Counted from the stretch's first letter, positions 46,321 to 55,895 are shown. The stretch is DNA of 64,000 bases from Ruegeria atlantica (GCF_013033965.1 NZ_WQFE01000002.1:372001-436000), one strand, 5' to 3'. Translations and numbers: made by a program. The notes: generated by a model not told the origin, from the sequence alone.

Positions 46321-47646
46321 TTATGTTTTGGCAACACTCACGGCAGTTTCGAGCGCTTGATCAAGACTATCCGCCACCTGATCCACATCCTCCAGCGACA
46401 AACAAAGCGGCGGCACCATCCGCAAGCATTGTTGAAACGGCCCGGACTTAGACAGAATAATTCCCTGTGCACGGCAGGCTTCGAAAACCTCTGTCGTCAT
46501 GTCCTTGTCGGGCGCTTTGCTGTCCCGGTCTTTCACAAACTCCAGCGCAAGCATAAGGCCTTTCCCGCGGACGTCGCCGATGACGTGATACTTGTCTTTC
46601 AGGCCATGCAGCCTTTCCAGCAATGCCGCACCGACAGTGCGGGCGTTTTCTTGTAGTCCCTCGTCCCGCATGACGGCAAGAACGGCCCGGGCTGCCGCAG
46701 CCGAGGTTGGGTTGGCACCGTAGGTATGGAACATAAATCTCTCTGCCATGGGTTCGGCGATATGCTTCTTGGCCACAACCGCCCCGATCGGGAAGCCGTT
46801 TCCAAGACCCTTGGCCATGACGACGATGTCGGGCACGACGCCGTCCGCTTCGAACCCCCAGAAGTTTTCGCCAGTGCGGCCAAAGCCGGACTGTACTTCA
46901 TCCGCGATATAGAGACCTCCTGCCGCGCGCACACGTTCGGCTGCGCCGGACATATAGCCGGGGGGCATTTCGATGATACCGCCATAGCCCTGAACACTTT
47001 CGACAAAGATGCCTGCGACCTGACCGGATGTCGCTGCGTTTATTGTGTGGCCGATCTCTTCCAGATAGGGCTGGGTGCCCGGTCCAAAGATGCCACGGTA
47101 CTGGTTGGGTTCAGGTACAAAAGCCACGTTGCCGGGCATGCCCGGATGTCGCCAGCCCGAGATACCGGTAATCGACTGGGCCGCTGCAGTCGGCCCGTGA
47201 TAGGCCGTCCGCAAGGCAAGCAAGTCCAGATTGCCTGTATAGGTGCGCGCCATGGTCATCGCCAGATCAACCGCCTCGGACCCCGAGTTGGTCAGGTGCA
47301 CAACCCAGTCATGTCCTTTGGGCATCGTCGCGGCTAATTCTTCGGCCAGATGTGCCGGGGTCGGATGGTAGAACATCGTCGTGCAGTGCGTCAGCTCCTG
47401 CGCCTGTGCTGTTGCCGCCGCCACCACGCGCGGATGCGAATGTCCGACTGAGATACATACATTCATGCCCAGCAAGTCAGTGTATTTCCGACCATCCGTA
47501 TCCCAAAGGTACTGGCCCTGGCCTTTCTTGAACACGATGGGCTCGCGAAACGGGGTAAAGCGCGTCAGCGAGGCAGCATAATACTGGTCCCGCCGCGCGG
47601 CGGTGTTCGAGAAGTCCCAGTCGGTGTGAAGGGGGTGGTCGGTCAT
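46321..47646 (-). CDS. Class III aminotransferase (AGXT2-like)
   Basis: 441-residue PLP enzyme. PLP Lys in DIVVMAKGLGNGFPIGAVV; phosphate-binding NSGSEAVDLAMTMAR and AYHGPTAAAQSI; IADEVQSGFGRTG (Asp to the pyridine N). This resembles alanine-glyoxylate aminotransferase 2 and omega-amino acid transaminases. Last gene of the methylated-amine operon, its ATG overlapping the upstream stop by 4 bases. It may convert the amino acid product of demethylation, with glyoxylate or pyruvate as acceptor; the substrate is inferred. Confidence 0.9.
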   Translation of the reverse strand: MTDHPLHTDWDFSNTAARRDQYYAASLTRFTPFREPIVFKKGQGQYLWDTDGRKYTDLLGMNVCISVGHSHPRVVAAATAQAQELTHCTTMFYHPTPAHLAEELAATMPKGHDWVVHLTNSGSEAVDLAMTMARTYTGNLDLLALRTAYHGPTAAAQSITGISGWRHPGMPGNVAFVPEPNQYRGIFGPGTQPYLEEIGHTINAATSGQVAGIFVESVQGYGGIIEMPPGYMSGAAERVRAAGGLYIADEVQSGFGRTGENFWGFEADGVVPDIVVMAKGLGNGFPIGAVVAKKHIAEPMAERFMFHTYGANPTSAAAARAVLAVMRDEGLQENARTVGAALLERLHGLKDKYHVIGDVRGKGLMLALEFVKDRDSKAPDKDMTTEVFEACRAQGIILSKSGPFQQCLRMVPPLCLSLEDVDQVADSLDQALETAVSVAKT

Positions 47647-50021
47647 TTGGAACCTCCGGTTTTCAGGCGTGAGTTTTCGGGGTCAAAGGGGGCTTCGGGC
47701 AGGATGGTAGCGGCACGATGCTGGCCAAGGATTGAAATGGTCAGCCCCTCGCGCCCGCTTGGCTCGCGCAAATAGGCCAGGGCCAAAACTTTGCCTGTCC
47801 GGTGTCCATATGCGCCCGATGTGGCGATACCCACTGGCGTGCCGCCCTTCCAGATCGTATGCGCGTAGAACGGGTCCACCTCTCCGGCGTCGACCTCAAG
47901 CAGCACCATGTCCCAAGGATTGTCCCGGGCCAGATCTTTGCGCAGTTCTTTGCGGACAAAGGGGGTCAGACCAGCCTCAAGCGGGCTGCGTTCGGTCGTC
48001 AGGTCGTTGCCCCAGCCGCGATATCCTTTTTCGAGGCGCATGGAGTTTGCTGCATAGGCCCCATAAAATCCAAGGCCATGCGGCATGGCGATCTCTTCAA
48101 GCGTCAGGAATAACTGCGCGGCATGTTCTGCAGCCACATGCAGTTCCCAGCCGCATTCGCCCAGATACGACACCCGCAGAGCGCGCAGGGGAAACCCGGC
48201 AACATGGGTTTCTTGCGCGGTGAGCCAGGGCATATGGTTCAACTCGGGCAGCACGTCGGTGGATTTGGGGCCCATGACGCCGATAACTGCCAGATCCTTG
48301 GTGACGTTTCGAACGGTGACGTCAAAGTCTTTCGCAACCTGTGTCAGAAAATCGTGGTCGATCTGCTCTGCCGCGGCGGCGCTGGTCAGATAGGCGTGAT
48401 CTTCGGACAGGCGAGTGACCGTGAATTCCGACAGCACGCCGCCCGCAGGGGTCAGTGCATGGGTCAGCCCGATGCGTCCCGGCAGGATCGCGCGGTTTGC
48501 CCCCAACGCTCGCAGAAAGGCCGCAACATCCGGGCCAGTGACGTCGAATTTTGAGAATACCGACAGGTCCGCCATGGCGACGCGATTGTGCGCGGCCTCG
48601 ACCTCTTGCGCCACCGGTTCAAACCAATTGGCACGGCGGAAGGTTTCATCGGCGATTGCTCCGGGCGAGTTTGAGAACCAGTTTGGCCGCTCCCACCCAT
48701 AAGCCGCGCCCATCACCGCGCCACGTTCGACCATCAGGTCGTGCAGCGGAGACAGGCGCAGTCCTCGCCCCGCTGGGCGTTCCTCATGCGGGTAATGCAC
48801 ACCAAACTGCAGGCCGAAACACTCGACCGCCTTGGCAACCCGATAATTGCGATCCGCCCAAGACCCAAAGCGGCGCGAGTCCACTGCCAGCGCGTCCATC
48901 GGTGGCGCGCCGTGTGTCATCCAATGCGCCAGGAACCAACCCGCGCCGCCGCCCTCCATCACCCCCATCGACGAACCGGTCAAAAGCCAGGCATTTTCCA
49001 GCCCATGCGCAGGTCCGATCAGTGGATTTGCATCCGGGGTAAAGGTAATGGGTCCGTTGATAACCGATTTCACACCACCTGTTTCCAGCGCCGGAATGCG
49101 TTCCATCGCGGCCATGATGATGTGTTCTACACTGTCCAGATCGGGTGGCATCAGGTCAGCGCCAAAATCCGGCGGCACGCCGTCAACGGACCAGACCTTG
49201 GCGTCCTTTTCATAAGGTCCAAGGATAAGCCCGTCACGTTCTTGCCGCACATACCAGCTTTCTTCGGGATCGCGGATGATCGGTAGTTCGGGCAGGCCTT
49301 CTTTGATCCGGGATGACACGGCCTCAACTGTGTCTGTCACCAGATACTGGTGCAGCACAGGAACGGATGGGATGTTAAGCCCCATCATATGCCCGATTTC
49401 CCAACCCCAGGTGCCTGCGGCGTTGACCACGTGGACGGTCTCGATGACCTCTTTCGCGGTCTCGACCCGCCAATGATCCGGGTGGCGTTCAATTGCGGTG
49501 ACCGGGCAGTTCCGCATGATCCGAGCCCCTCCACGCCGGGCGACTTCGGCCATTGCGTGGGTCGCCAGAGTGGGGTCAACATGGCCATCGTCGGGCTCAT
49601 AAATCCCGCCGATTAGCCCGTCCAATTTGGCCAGCGGAAACAGCTCGGCGATCCGGTCGGGGGTCAGGACTTCCAGCGGGTAGCCGGTGAATTCGGACAG
49701 GCCGGCCACATGGCGGAACTCGTCCATTCGGTCGGGGTTGCGCGTGATCCGCATCGCACCCGAACGGTGAAAGCCGCAATCGCGTCCGGTTTCCTGCGGG
49801 AGGATATCCCGATACAGCCGGACAGATGTGGCGCGCAATTCCTGGATGGTGGGATTATGCGCGAAATGGGTGCACAGCCCTGCCGCGTGCCATGTCGATC
49901 CATGGGTCAGGTCGTTTTTCTCGACCAGCAGAACATCGGACCAGCCTTCCTTGACCAGATGATACATCAGCGAAACACCCATGGCCCCGCCGCCGATGAT
50001 TGTAACCTGCGCCTTGATCAT
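47643..50021 (-). CDS. FAD-dependent demethylase (dimethylglycine/sarcosine dehydrogenase-like), copy 2
   Basis: 792 residues: N-terminal DAO-type FAD domain (VTIIGGGAMGVSLMYHL; GSTWHAAGLCTHF, where the His is the usual site of covalent FAD), then a C-terminal GcvT aminomethyltransferase-like folate domain (~400-790; ECGWELHV, EKGYRGWGNDLTTERSPLEAG). Oxidatively removes N-methyl groups and passes the C1 unit to tetrahydrofolate. Overlaps its paralogue by 4 bases and the aminotransferase by 4. Substrate probably dimethylglycine or sarcosine, unproven. Confidence 0.9.
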   Translation of the reverse strand: MIKAQVTIIGGGAMGVSLMYHLVKEGWSDVLLVEKNDLTHGSTWHAAGLCTHFAHNPTIQELRATSVRLYRDILPQETGRDCGFHRSGAMRITRNPDRMDEFRHVAGLSEFTGYPLEVLTPDRIAELFPLAKLDGLIGGIYEPDDGHVDPTLATHAMAEVARRGGARIMRNCPVTAIERHPDHWRVETAKEVIETVHVVNAAGTWGWEIGHMMGLNIPSVPVLHQYLVTDTVEAVSSRIKEGLPELPIIRDPEESWYVRQERDGLILGPYEKDAKVWSVDGVPPDFGADLMPPDLDSVEHIIMAAMERIPALETGGVKSVINGPITFTPDANPLIGPAHGLENAWLLTGSSMGVMEGGGAGWFLAHWMTHGAPPMDALAVDSRRFGSWADRNYRVAKAVECFGLQFGVHYPHEERPAGRGLRLSPLHDLMVERGAVMGAAYGWERPNWFSNSPGAIADETFRRANWFEPVAQEVEAAHNRVAMADLSVFSKFDVTGPDVAAFLRALGANRAILPGRIGLTHALTPAGGVLSEFTVTRLSEDHAYLTSAAAAEQIDHDFLTQVAKDFDVTVRNVTKDLAVIGVMGPKSTDVLPELNHMPWLTAQETHVAGFPLRALRVSYLGECGWELHVAAEHAAQLFLTLEEIAMPHGLGFYGAYAANSMRLEKGYRGWGNDLTTERSPLEAGLTPFVRKELRKDLARDNPWDMVLLEVDAGEVDPFYAHTIWKGGTPVGIATSGAYGHRTGKVLALAYLREPSGREGLTISILGQHRAATILPEAPFDPENSRLKTGGSK

Positions 50022-52384
50022 GCACGCATCCTTTCGCCTGAGGGATCAAAGGGCGGGCGACGCAAAGGCTGCGCCGGATAATTCTGCCCGGCGACCCGAA
50101 CCGTGAAGTTTCGTTCGCATGTCTGGACCAGTGTCTCGCCTGGCTGGACCGAGACCATGGCAAAACACAGGTTCAACCCCGTTCGCGGCCCGCGCCCGCC
50201 CGAGGTGGTCAACCCAACATGGGCGCCGTCCTCGAACACCGGTTCGTCATGCAGCATCAATGCATTGCCGTGAATGTGCAGAAGGATCAGGCGCTGATGC
50301 AGACCACCGGTCTTTTGTTTCTCTAGTGCCGCCTTGCCCTGAAAATCCTTTGACCAGTCGATAGTGAAACTCAGACCGGCTTCAAGTGGCGTAATCTCTG
50401 GGCCAAGTTCGTGTCCCCAGTGTTTGAAACCCTTTTCCAGCCGGCAGGCATCCACCGCGTAGTGGCCCAGCGGGCGCGCGCCTTCTTTGTGAAGGGTATC
50501 GAACAGCTGAGGGGCCTGAGTATTGGTTACGGTTAACTCCCAGCCCAGCTCTCCGACAAAACTTACGCGTGTGGCACGGCAGTGGATGCCTGCCAGTTCG
50601 GCGGTGGCGGCGTAGCCAAATGCCATTTCCGGAAGGTTGCCAAGGCCCTGCAGCAGCGCCCGACTGCTGCCTCCCATCACGCCGATTGTGCAAAATGTTT
50701 CGGTTACATCTTCGACAGATACATCGCCCTTCAAATGTCTGCGCAGGAACATCAGATCGCGTGTGCGTGTGGCGGCGCCGGAGGTCACGTGAAACGCATC
50801 GTTGCCCAACCGCGTGATGGTCACATCCATTTCGATCCCACCAAGCGCGTTGAGCATCTGGGTATAGACAGCCCGACCGATGGGCACGTCCATCTGCGCG
50901 GTTGTCAGACGGTTCAGTGCCGCCAGAGCATCCGGCCCGGTTATGTCCAGCTTGGTAAAGGGGCTCAGGTCAACCAGCGCTGTGCCCTGATTCATAATCG
51001 CGGATTCCGCTTCGGCCAGCGGCCACCAAGCCTGATCCGTTGTCGAATAGGGCTGTGCCGGTCCGTAATACAGCCCGCGTTCCCAACCGGCGGTCAGGCC
51101 AAAATGTGCTCCGGCCTGAGCCCAGCAATCATGCAGCGTGGATTTGTGCAGACCCCGCCCCGCCTTTGGTTGTTTGTATGGCCAGTGAAGGGCAAAGAGA
51201 TCGGCAACCGCCTCCTCCATGCGGTCGGCCATGTGTTTGGCTGTGGCTGTTTTGGGATCGACTCGTGCGACGTCGACCTCCCACATGTCCATCGGGGGGT
51301 GGCCGTCAACCATCCAGTCCGCCAAAGCCCGTCCGATCCCCGCCGAAGACATCACCCCGACCGAGTTCATTCCTGCCGCTACAAACAACCCATCCACCGA
51401 TGTCTCCCCGACAAGTGGCCTTGTGTCCGCCGTAAAACTCTCGGGGCCATTCATGAAATGCTGGATGCCGACCGCTTCAAGGCTGGGGCACAACTCTAAC
51501 GCGGCTTCCATGAAAGAGGCGAAATGGTCCCAATCCTCGGCCATCTCAAGGAAAGGGCGGTCCCCTTCGGGGCCATAGGCGTCCCAGCATTTGGCGTTGG
51601 GTTCAAAGCCGCCGATGACCAGCTTGCCGGCATCGCCCTTGATATAGATGCCACGGTCCAGATCCCGGATCACCGGAAACGGGTTGGGCAGACCGGGGAT
51701 GGGTTCGGTGACCACATACATGTGCTCAACGGCCTGCAATGGCAACGCCACGTCCACACCGGCGGCCAGTTCGCGCGACCATGCCCCGGTGGCAATGACG
51801 ACCTGGTCGGCGTCCAATTCGGAGCCGTCCGCAAGGGTCACGCCGATGATGCGCCCACCCTCTTTTCGCAATGATTGAACAGCGGTGTTTTCATGTATCG
51901 TCACTCCACGATCTCTGGCGCCCTTGGCATAAGCCATGCACAGATCGACGGGGTTCACATTGGCATCTTCGGGTACGCAAAGCGCGCCCACATGGTTACT
52001 CAGATCGAGCTGTGGCAAAGGCACGTCCGACGCGTCGACCATGCGCGGGGTCAACCCTAGCACTTGGCCCAGATCGGCGATCCGGCGCAGCTCATCCAAG
52101 CGGGCGGGCTCTCGTGCCAGCCAATAGCCGGACGTTCGGCGGTACCCAGTGGACATGCCGGTCTCGGCCTCGAGGGCCGGAAAGACCTCAAGTGCGGCCA
52201 TCGCCAGCTGGGTCATGTTTGGTGTCGCGCGCAATGGGCCGACAATCCCCGCCGCATGCCATGAGGTGCCCGAGGTCAGCTGGTTTCGTTCCAGAACCGT
52301 GACGTCATTCGCCCCACGCTTGGCCAGATGGTAGGCCAGGCTCAGGCCAATAGCGCCACCTCCGATGATCAAGATACGGCTCAT
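50018..52384 (-). CDS. FAD-dependent demethylase (dimethylglycine/sarcosine dehydrogenase-like), copy 1
   Basis: 788 residues, same architecture as its neighbour: ILIIGGGAIGLSLAYHLAKRG, SGTSWHAAGIVGPL (flavin His), then GcvT/C-terminal beta-barrel (GELGWELTV, EKGFKHWGHELGPEITPLEAG). ATG 52384 is used (TGATG overlap with the MttB stop); the reading from a TTG at 52387 is not needed. The pair is divergent in sequence, so likely acts on two successive methylated substrates, e.g. dimethylglycine then sarcosine. Confidence 0.9.
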   Translation of the reverse strand: MSRILIIGGGAIGLSLAYHLAKRGANDVTVLERNQLTSGTSWHAAGIVGPLRATPNMTQLAMAALEVFPALEAETGMSTGYRRTSGYWLAREPARLDELRRIADLGQVLGLTPRMVDASDVPLPQLDLSNHVGALCVPEDANVNPVDLCMAYAKGARDRGVTIHENTAVQSLRKEGGRIIGVTLADGSELDADQVVIATGAWSRELAAGVDVALPLQAVEHMYVVTEPIPGLPNPFPVIRDLDRGIYIKGDAGKLVIGGFEPNAKCWDAYGPEGDRPFLEMAEDWDHFASFMEAALELCPSLEAVGIQHFMNGPESFTADTRPLVGETSVDGLFVAAGMNSVGVMSSAGIGRALADWMVDGHPPMDMWEVDVARVDPKTATAKHMADRMEEAVADLFALHWPYKQPKAGRGLHKSTLHDCWAQAGAHFGLTAGWERGLYYGPAQPYSTTDQAWWPLAEAESAIMNQGTALVDLSPFTKLDITGPDALAALNRLTTAQMDVPIGRAVYTQMLNALGGIEMDVTITRLGNDAFHVTSGAATRTRDLMFLRRHLKGDVSVEDVTETFCTIGVMGGSSRALLQGLGNLPEMAFGYAATAELAGIHCRATRVSFVGELGWELTVTNTQAPQLFDTLHKEGARPLGHYAVDACRLEKGFKHWGHELGPEITPLEAGLSFTIDWSKDFQGKAALEKQKTGGLHQRLILLHIHGNALMLHDEPVFEDGAHVGLTTSGGRGPRTGLNLCFAMVSVQPGETLVQTCERNFTVRVAGQNYPAQPLRRPPFDPSGERMRA

Positions 52385-53913
52385 CAAAAGTAATCCTGAT
52401 CTGGTTTCTCGGCCTTGCGCCGCGCGATATAATCTTGCAGTGCCGCGTCAGTATCGGGATCGAGACCGGGGTCTTCGTAAGTTTCAAGCCGCTCTTTCCA
52501 GATCGCATTGGCGCGGGCTGCGGCGTCCAGCTCTCCGGCGGCTTGCCATTGCTCGAACGAATTGTCGTCCGGTGTCCAGGGTCGGAATAATGCGGACATG
52601 AAATTGGTCTGCGTATGCTCGGACCCCAAAAAATGCTGCCCCGGGCCGGTTGCCGCAATGGCTTCCATAGCCTGCGCGTTCTCGCTCATGTCGATGCCAT
52701 CGAAGAACCGCCCGATCTTGCCGCACAGATCATGATCCAGGATCGTTTTTTCGAACGACGTCACCAAACCGCCTTCAAGCCAACCGGTGGCGTGGTTGAT
52801 CAGGTTGGCCCCCGCAAACATCGACATCATCAGGCCCCACGTCGCCTCTTGCTGGCTTTGGGCGTCCGGAATTTTCGATGCGCTGAGCGTGCCGACCGTG
52901 TGCAGCGGCACCCCCAGCCTGCGGGCAAGCTGACCAGCGGCGAGAACCATCAACCCGGCTTCGGGCGTGCCAAATGTGGGGGCACCGGATTTCATCGACA
53001 TGGTCGAGGCAAAACTGCCCATCAGGCAGGGTGAACCGGGGTTTACCAACTGGGTCAGCGTCATCGCTGCCATGGTTTCGGCCAGCACCTGCGCCAATGT
53101 CCCGGCGACGGTTGAGGGCGACATGGCCCCGGTCAGAACCCAAGGGGTGCAGGCAACAGGTTGTCCTGCGCGGGCATATGTTTTCAATGCGCCGGACATG
53201 TGGCTGTCCATCACCAACGGCGCGTTGGTATTCGAGACGCAATACAGCACGGCGTTTTCCGCCACGAAATCATCACCAAACACGATCCGGGCCATGTCAA
53301 TCGAGTGGCCTGCTCGTTCCGCTCCGATAAAGGCCCCCATAAAGGCGCGGTCAGAATGGCGTATGTGGGCATAGAGCATGTCGAGATGGCGCTTGTTAGC
53401 CGGTAAATCCACCGGTTCGCAAACCACGCCGCCCGAATGGTGCAGCCAGGGCAAGCTGTGATGCAGCTTGACCAGATCGACGAAATCCTGATGCGATGCA
53501 TAGCGCCGACCCCGGTCCAGATCGTGCACAAAGGGTGGCCCCCAAGCCGGGCACAATACGCTGGCCTCGCCGCCGAGCTGAACGTTATTGGCCGGGTTCC
53601 GGGCATGTTGAATGAATTGTTTTGGCGCGGTCGCCATGATCGTATTGCGGCAGAACCCCGGCGCGAACCGCACGCGCGTGCCGTCCACATCACAGCCAGC
53701 ATCGGCAAAAATGGTCAGAATCTCCGGGTCGTCCTGAAACTCCATTCCGGTTTCGGCAAGAATGGTATCGGCATTGGCCTCGATCTGTTCCAGCCCGGCT
53801 TCGCTGAGGACGTTGAAGGTCGAAAGCTTGCGCAGAATATACGGCGCGTGCGCCTCGGGAAGAGTGCGAGGTTCAGCAGCCCTGCGGCGGCGGGATGAAC
53901 GTGAGCGTGCCAT
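52384..53913 (-). CDS. Trimethylamine methyltransferase (MttB) family protein, non-pyrrolysine
   Basis: 509 residues of the MttB superfamily: ETGMEFQDDPEILTIFADAGCDVDG, LHHSLPWLHHSGGVVCEPVD, PSTVAGTLAQVLAETMAAMTL, and GSFASTMSMKSGAPTFGTPEAG. There is no in-frame TAG, so no pyrrolysine; such proteins include glycine betaine and proline betaine methyltransferases that act with a corrinoid protein. No corrinoid protein or reductive activase is near. ATG 53913 (MARSRSSRRRR) is chosen; the longer frame to 54105 would cross the LysR promoter. First gene of the operon. Confidence 0.9.
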   Translation of the reverse strand: MARSRSSRRRRAAEPRTLPEAHAPYILRKLSTFNVLSEAGLEQIEANADTILAETGMEFQDDPEILTIFADAGCDVDGTRVRFAPGFCRNTIMATAPKQFIQHARNPANNVQLGGEASVLCPAWGPPFVHDLDRGRRYASHQDFVDLVKLHHSLPWLHHSGGVVCEPVDLPANKRHLDMLYAHIRHSDRAFMGAFIGAERAGHSIDMARIVFGDDFVAENAVLYCVSNTNAPLVMDSHMSGALKTYARAGQPVACTPWVLTGAMSPSTVAGTLAQVLAETMAAMTLTQLVNPGSPCLMGSFASTMSMKSGAPTFGTPEAGLMVLAAGQLARRLGVPLHTVGTLSASKIPDAQSQQEATWGLMMSMFAGANLINHATGWLEGGLVTSFEKTILDHDLCGKIGRFFDGIDMSENAQAMEAIAATGPGQHFLGSEHTQTNFMSALFRPWTPDDNSFEQWQAAGELDAAARANAIWKERLETYEDPGLDPDTDAALQDYIARRKAEKPDQDYF

Positions 53914-53961
53914 GGCCAAAGCGTTGACCCAGAGCTTGACGAAAACCAAGAAATTTCCAAC

Positions 53962-53982
53962 AGTATAATTGTTATTTATACT
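53962..53982. promoter_or_regulatory. Palindrome in the mttB/lysR promoter region
   Basis: AGTATAA (53962-53968) / TTATACT (53976-53982) with a 7-base spacer, lying 11 bases before the lysR ATG and 49 bases from the mttB ATG. LysR regulators bind dyads with a T-N11-A core, which this dyad contains. Probable operator for the divergent LysR gene. Confidence 0.65.
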
Positions 53983-53993
53983 AAGGTTGAGCA

Positions 53994-54962
53994 ATGCCCG
54001 ATCATCGCAAGCTGTCACCAAGCCTGATGCGTTCACTTGAGGTGTTCGTGGCCGTCGCGGAAACAGGTCAAATGCGGGCGGGGGCAAAGCTATTGAACCT
54101 GTCACAACCAGCTGCGTCCCAGCACGTCACGGCGTTGGAAAAGGCCTTTGGTACTTTGCTTTTGGACCGCGGTACGCGCCCGGCGCGGCTGACCTATGCA
54201 GGCGCGCGTTTGCATGGCAAGGCGCAGAAGATTCTGGATGCACTTTCGGATATGGAAACCGAATTGCGCCATGTCGGCCAGAAGCCTCTGAGCTTGCTGC
54301 GGGTTGGAATTCAAGCCTCGATTGCTACGACACTGACGCCCTCTTTGGTCGCGTTTGCGCAGAGGGAATTCAACGTCGAAGATATCACTCTGCATGCGGG
54401 TCAAAGCGGCAACCATGAACACCTGCTGCGAACGAAACAAGCGGACCTTGCCATCACATCAAACCCGTTTCTGGATATGGATGGTCTAGAGCGTCACCAC
54501 GTTCTGACCGAAAGATACCTTCTGGTCCTGCCGGAAACATATGATGGCCCGACAGACAGTCTGGAAGCGATCCAAACGCGACTTCCTCTGGTGCGTTTCG
54601 GAGATACAACCAACGCGGGCCGCCAGATTGCGCAGCATCTGCGCCGATTGCGGTTCGAACCCGACAAGGTCATTCAGGCGGACCGGTCGAGTATGGTTAC
54701 GTCCTGTGTTTCCGCGGGGCAGGGGTTCAGTCTTTTGACGCCGACATTGCTGATTGATGGTTTGGTAGAGAACATGCGATTGCGGTTGAAAGACCTCCCG
54801 GTATCGGGCCTTTCGCGCACATTGACCGTTGTCGCCAGAAAGGAAGAGCTTCAGAGTTTTCCGAAAGCGCTTGCTGACATGTCCAGACAGATACTGGTAC
54901 AGCGCATTACCGGTCATATGGGTGGTATCGGAACCAAAAACGTCGGTTATGATATGGGCTAG
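53994..54962 (+). CDS. LysR family transcriptional regulator of the mttB operon
   Basis: 322 residues. The HTH LMRSLEVFVAVAETGQMRAGAKLLNLSQPAASQHVTALEKAFG is at residues ~12-55, then a substrate-binding domain (LLRVGIQASIATTLTPSLVAFAQ). ATG 53994 is 80 bases from the mttB start. Divergent layout and the shared dyad make it the likely activator of the demethylation operon, with a methylated amine or its breakdown product as inducer (inferred). Confidence 0.92.
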   Translation: MPDHRKLSPSLMRSLEVFVAVAETGQMRAGAKLLNLSQPAASQHVTALEKAFGTLLLDRGTRPARLTYAGARLHGKAQKILDALSDMETELRHVGQKPLSLLRVGIQASIATTLTPSLVAFAQREFNVEDITLHAGQSGNHEHLLRTKQADLAITSNPFLDMDGLERHHVLTERYLLVLPETYDGPTDSLEAIQTRLPLVRFGDTTNAGRQIAQHLRRLRFEPDKVIQADRSSMVTSCVSAGQGFSLLTPTLLIDGLVENMRLRLKDLPVSGLSRTLTVVARKEELQSFPKALADMSRQILVQRITGHMGGIGTKNVGYDMG

Positions 54963-55001
54963 CGCACTGCTACGAGTTGAACGGTTTCGAGACCCTCGGA
55001 C

Positions 55002-55433
55002 CTAGGTTTGGTCCAAGGTCGATACCTGTTGGTGAACTTCGACGACATTGCCTTCGGGATCGCGAAAGAACACCTGATGCCACTCTTTCGAAAAAGCAGT
55101 GCCATAGTCTGAATAGGGAACTTCGTTTTCTTCAAGTATCCTCAAGACTGCGGCAAGATCATCTGTTCGGAACGCAATGTGACCGCGACTTACCGGATTG
55201 ATGACCTGACTGTTTTTGAATGCGACATCAAAGTCCCGTTCCGCCAGATGCATCTGCATATTGCCTTCCGTCGCAAAGCGGATCTGGCCATCATAGCCGG
55301 AACCTTCGGTCGCTTCGGAACGCGGAAAGTTCTGCTGCGGAATATCATCCAATCCCAAGACGTTTGTATAAAAGTCATGCAAACGGTCTACGTCGTCGGC
55401 CACGAGGTTGATGTGGTGAAATTCCAGCTTCAT
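55002..55433 (-). CDS. VOC family (glyoxalase/bleomycin resistance-like) protein
   Basis: 143 residues with paired VOC modules: KLEFHHINLVADDVDRLHDFYTNVLGL at the start, MQMHLAERD, GHIAFRTDDLAAVLRILEENEVPY, and QVFFRDPEGNVVEVHQQV with a terminal Glu. His/Glu metal sites are in the first His (HHI) and VEV. Substrate unknown. Lies between the LysR gene and rpsO. Confidence 0.88.
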   Translation of the reverse strand: MKLEFHHINLVADDVDRLHDFYTNVLGLDDIPQQNFPRSEATEGSGYDGQIRFATEGNMQMHLAERDFDVAFKNSQVINPVSRGHIAFRTDDLAAVLRILEENEVPYSDYGTAFSKEWHQVFFRDPEGNVVEVHQQVSTLDQT

Positions 55434-55569
55434 TTGGTTCCGTTTTACTTGTTGTCACTTTGGATTTGCGCCGTGGGGATTGCGGGATAGTGCCGACAGA
55501 GTTTGTGAACTGCAAGCTGGATTGAACCTTATGAAACCATTGCTCCGAGTGCGCGGTTCCAAAACCAAC

Positions 55570-55598
55570 AAAAAACGCCCGCCAAAAGGCGGACGTTT
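55570..55598 (-). terminator. Rho-independent terminator of rpsO
   Basis: A near-perfect stem (ACGCCCGCC / GGCGGACGT, one mismatch) with an AAAA loop, flanked by A6 on the left, i.e. T6 on the minus strand. It is 28 bases after the rpsO stop. The same stem sequence, with loop TTTT, ends the BCCT gene. Confidence 0.88.
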
Positions 55599-55625
55599 GA
55601 AACTTTAAATCGGTGGAATCCGATT

Positions 55626-55895
55626 TTAACGGCGGATGCCCAACTTTTTGATCAGGTCCTGGTAACGCGCTTCTTCTTTGCCCTTCAGGTAGTCCAGCAG
55701 CTTACGACGCTGGGCGACCATTTTCAGCAGACCGCGACGACCGTGGTTGTCTTTTTTGTGGGTCTTGAAGTGCTCGGTCAGGGTGGTGATGCGCGAGGTC
55801 AGGATTGCAACCTGGACTTCAGGCGAACCGGTGTCGCCGTCCTTGGTTGCGAATTCTTTCATGACGCGTGCTTTTTCAGCGGCAGTAATCGACAT
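55626..55895 (-). CDS. rpsO: 30S ribosomal protein S15
   Basis: 89 residues: [64 protein letters not shown], and [12 protein letters not shown], diagnostic for S15. ATG 55895 has AAAGGAGA upstream at a proper distance; an ATG 57 bases earlier is not used. S15 normally autoregulates its translation through its leader. Own terminator present. Confidence 0.98.
   Translation of the reverse strand: MSITAAEKARVMKEFATKDGDTGSPEVQVAILTSRITTLTEHFKTHKKDNHGRRGLLKMVAQRRKLLDYLKGKEEARYQDLIKKLGIRR

Noticed and set aside
52384-53913. Possible pyrrolysine-containing trimethylamine methyltransferase
   Set aside because: No in-frame TAG occurs in the gene, so it belongs to the non-pyrrolysine group.
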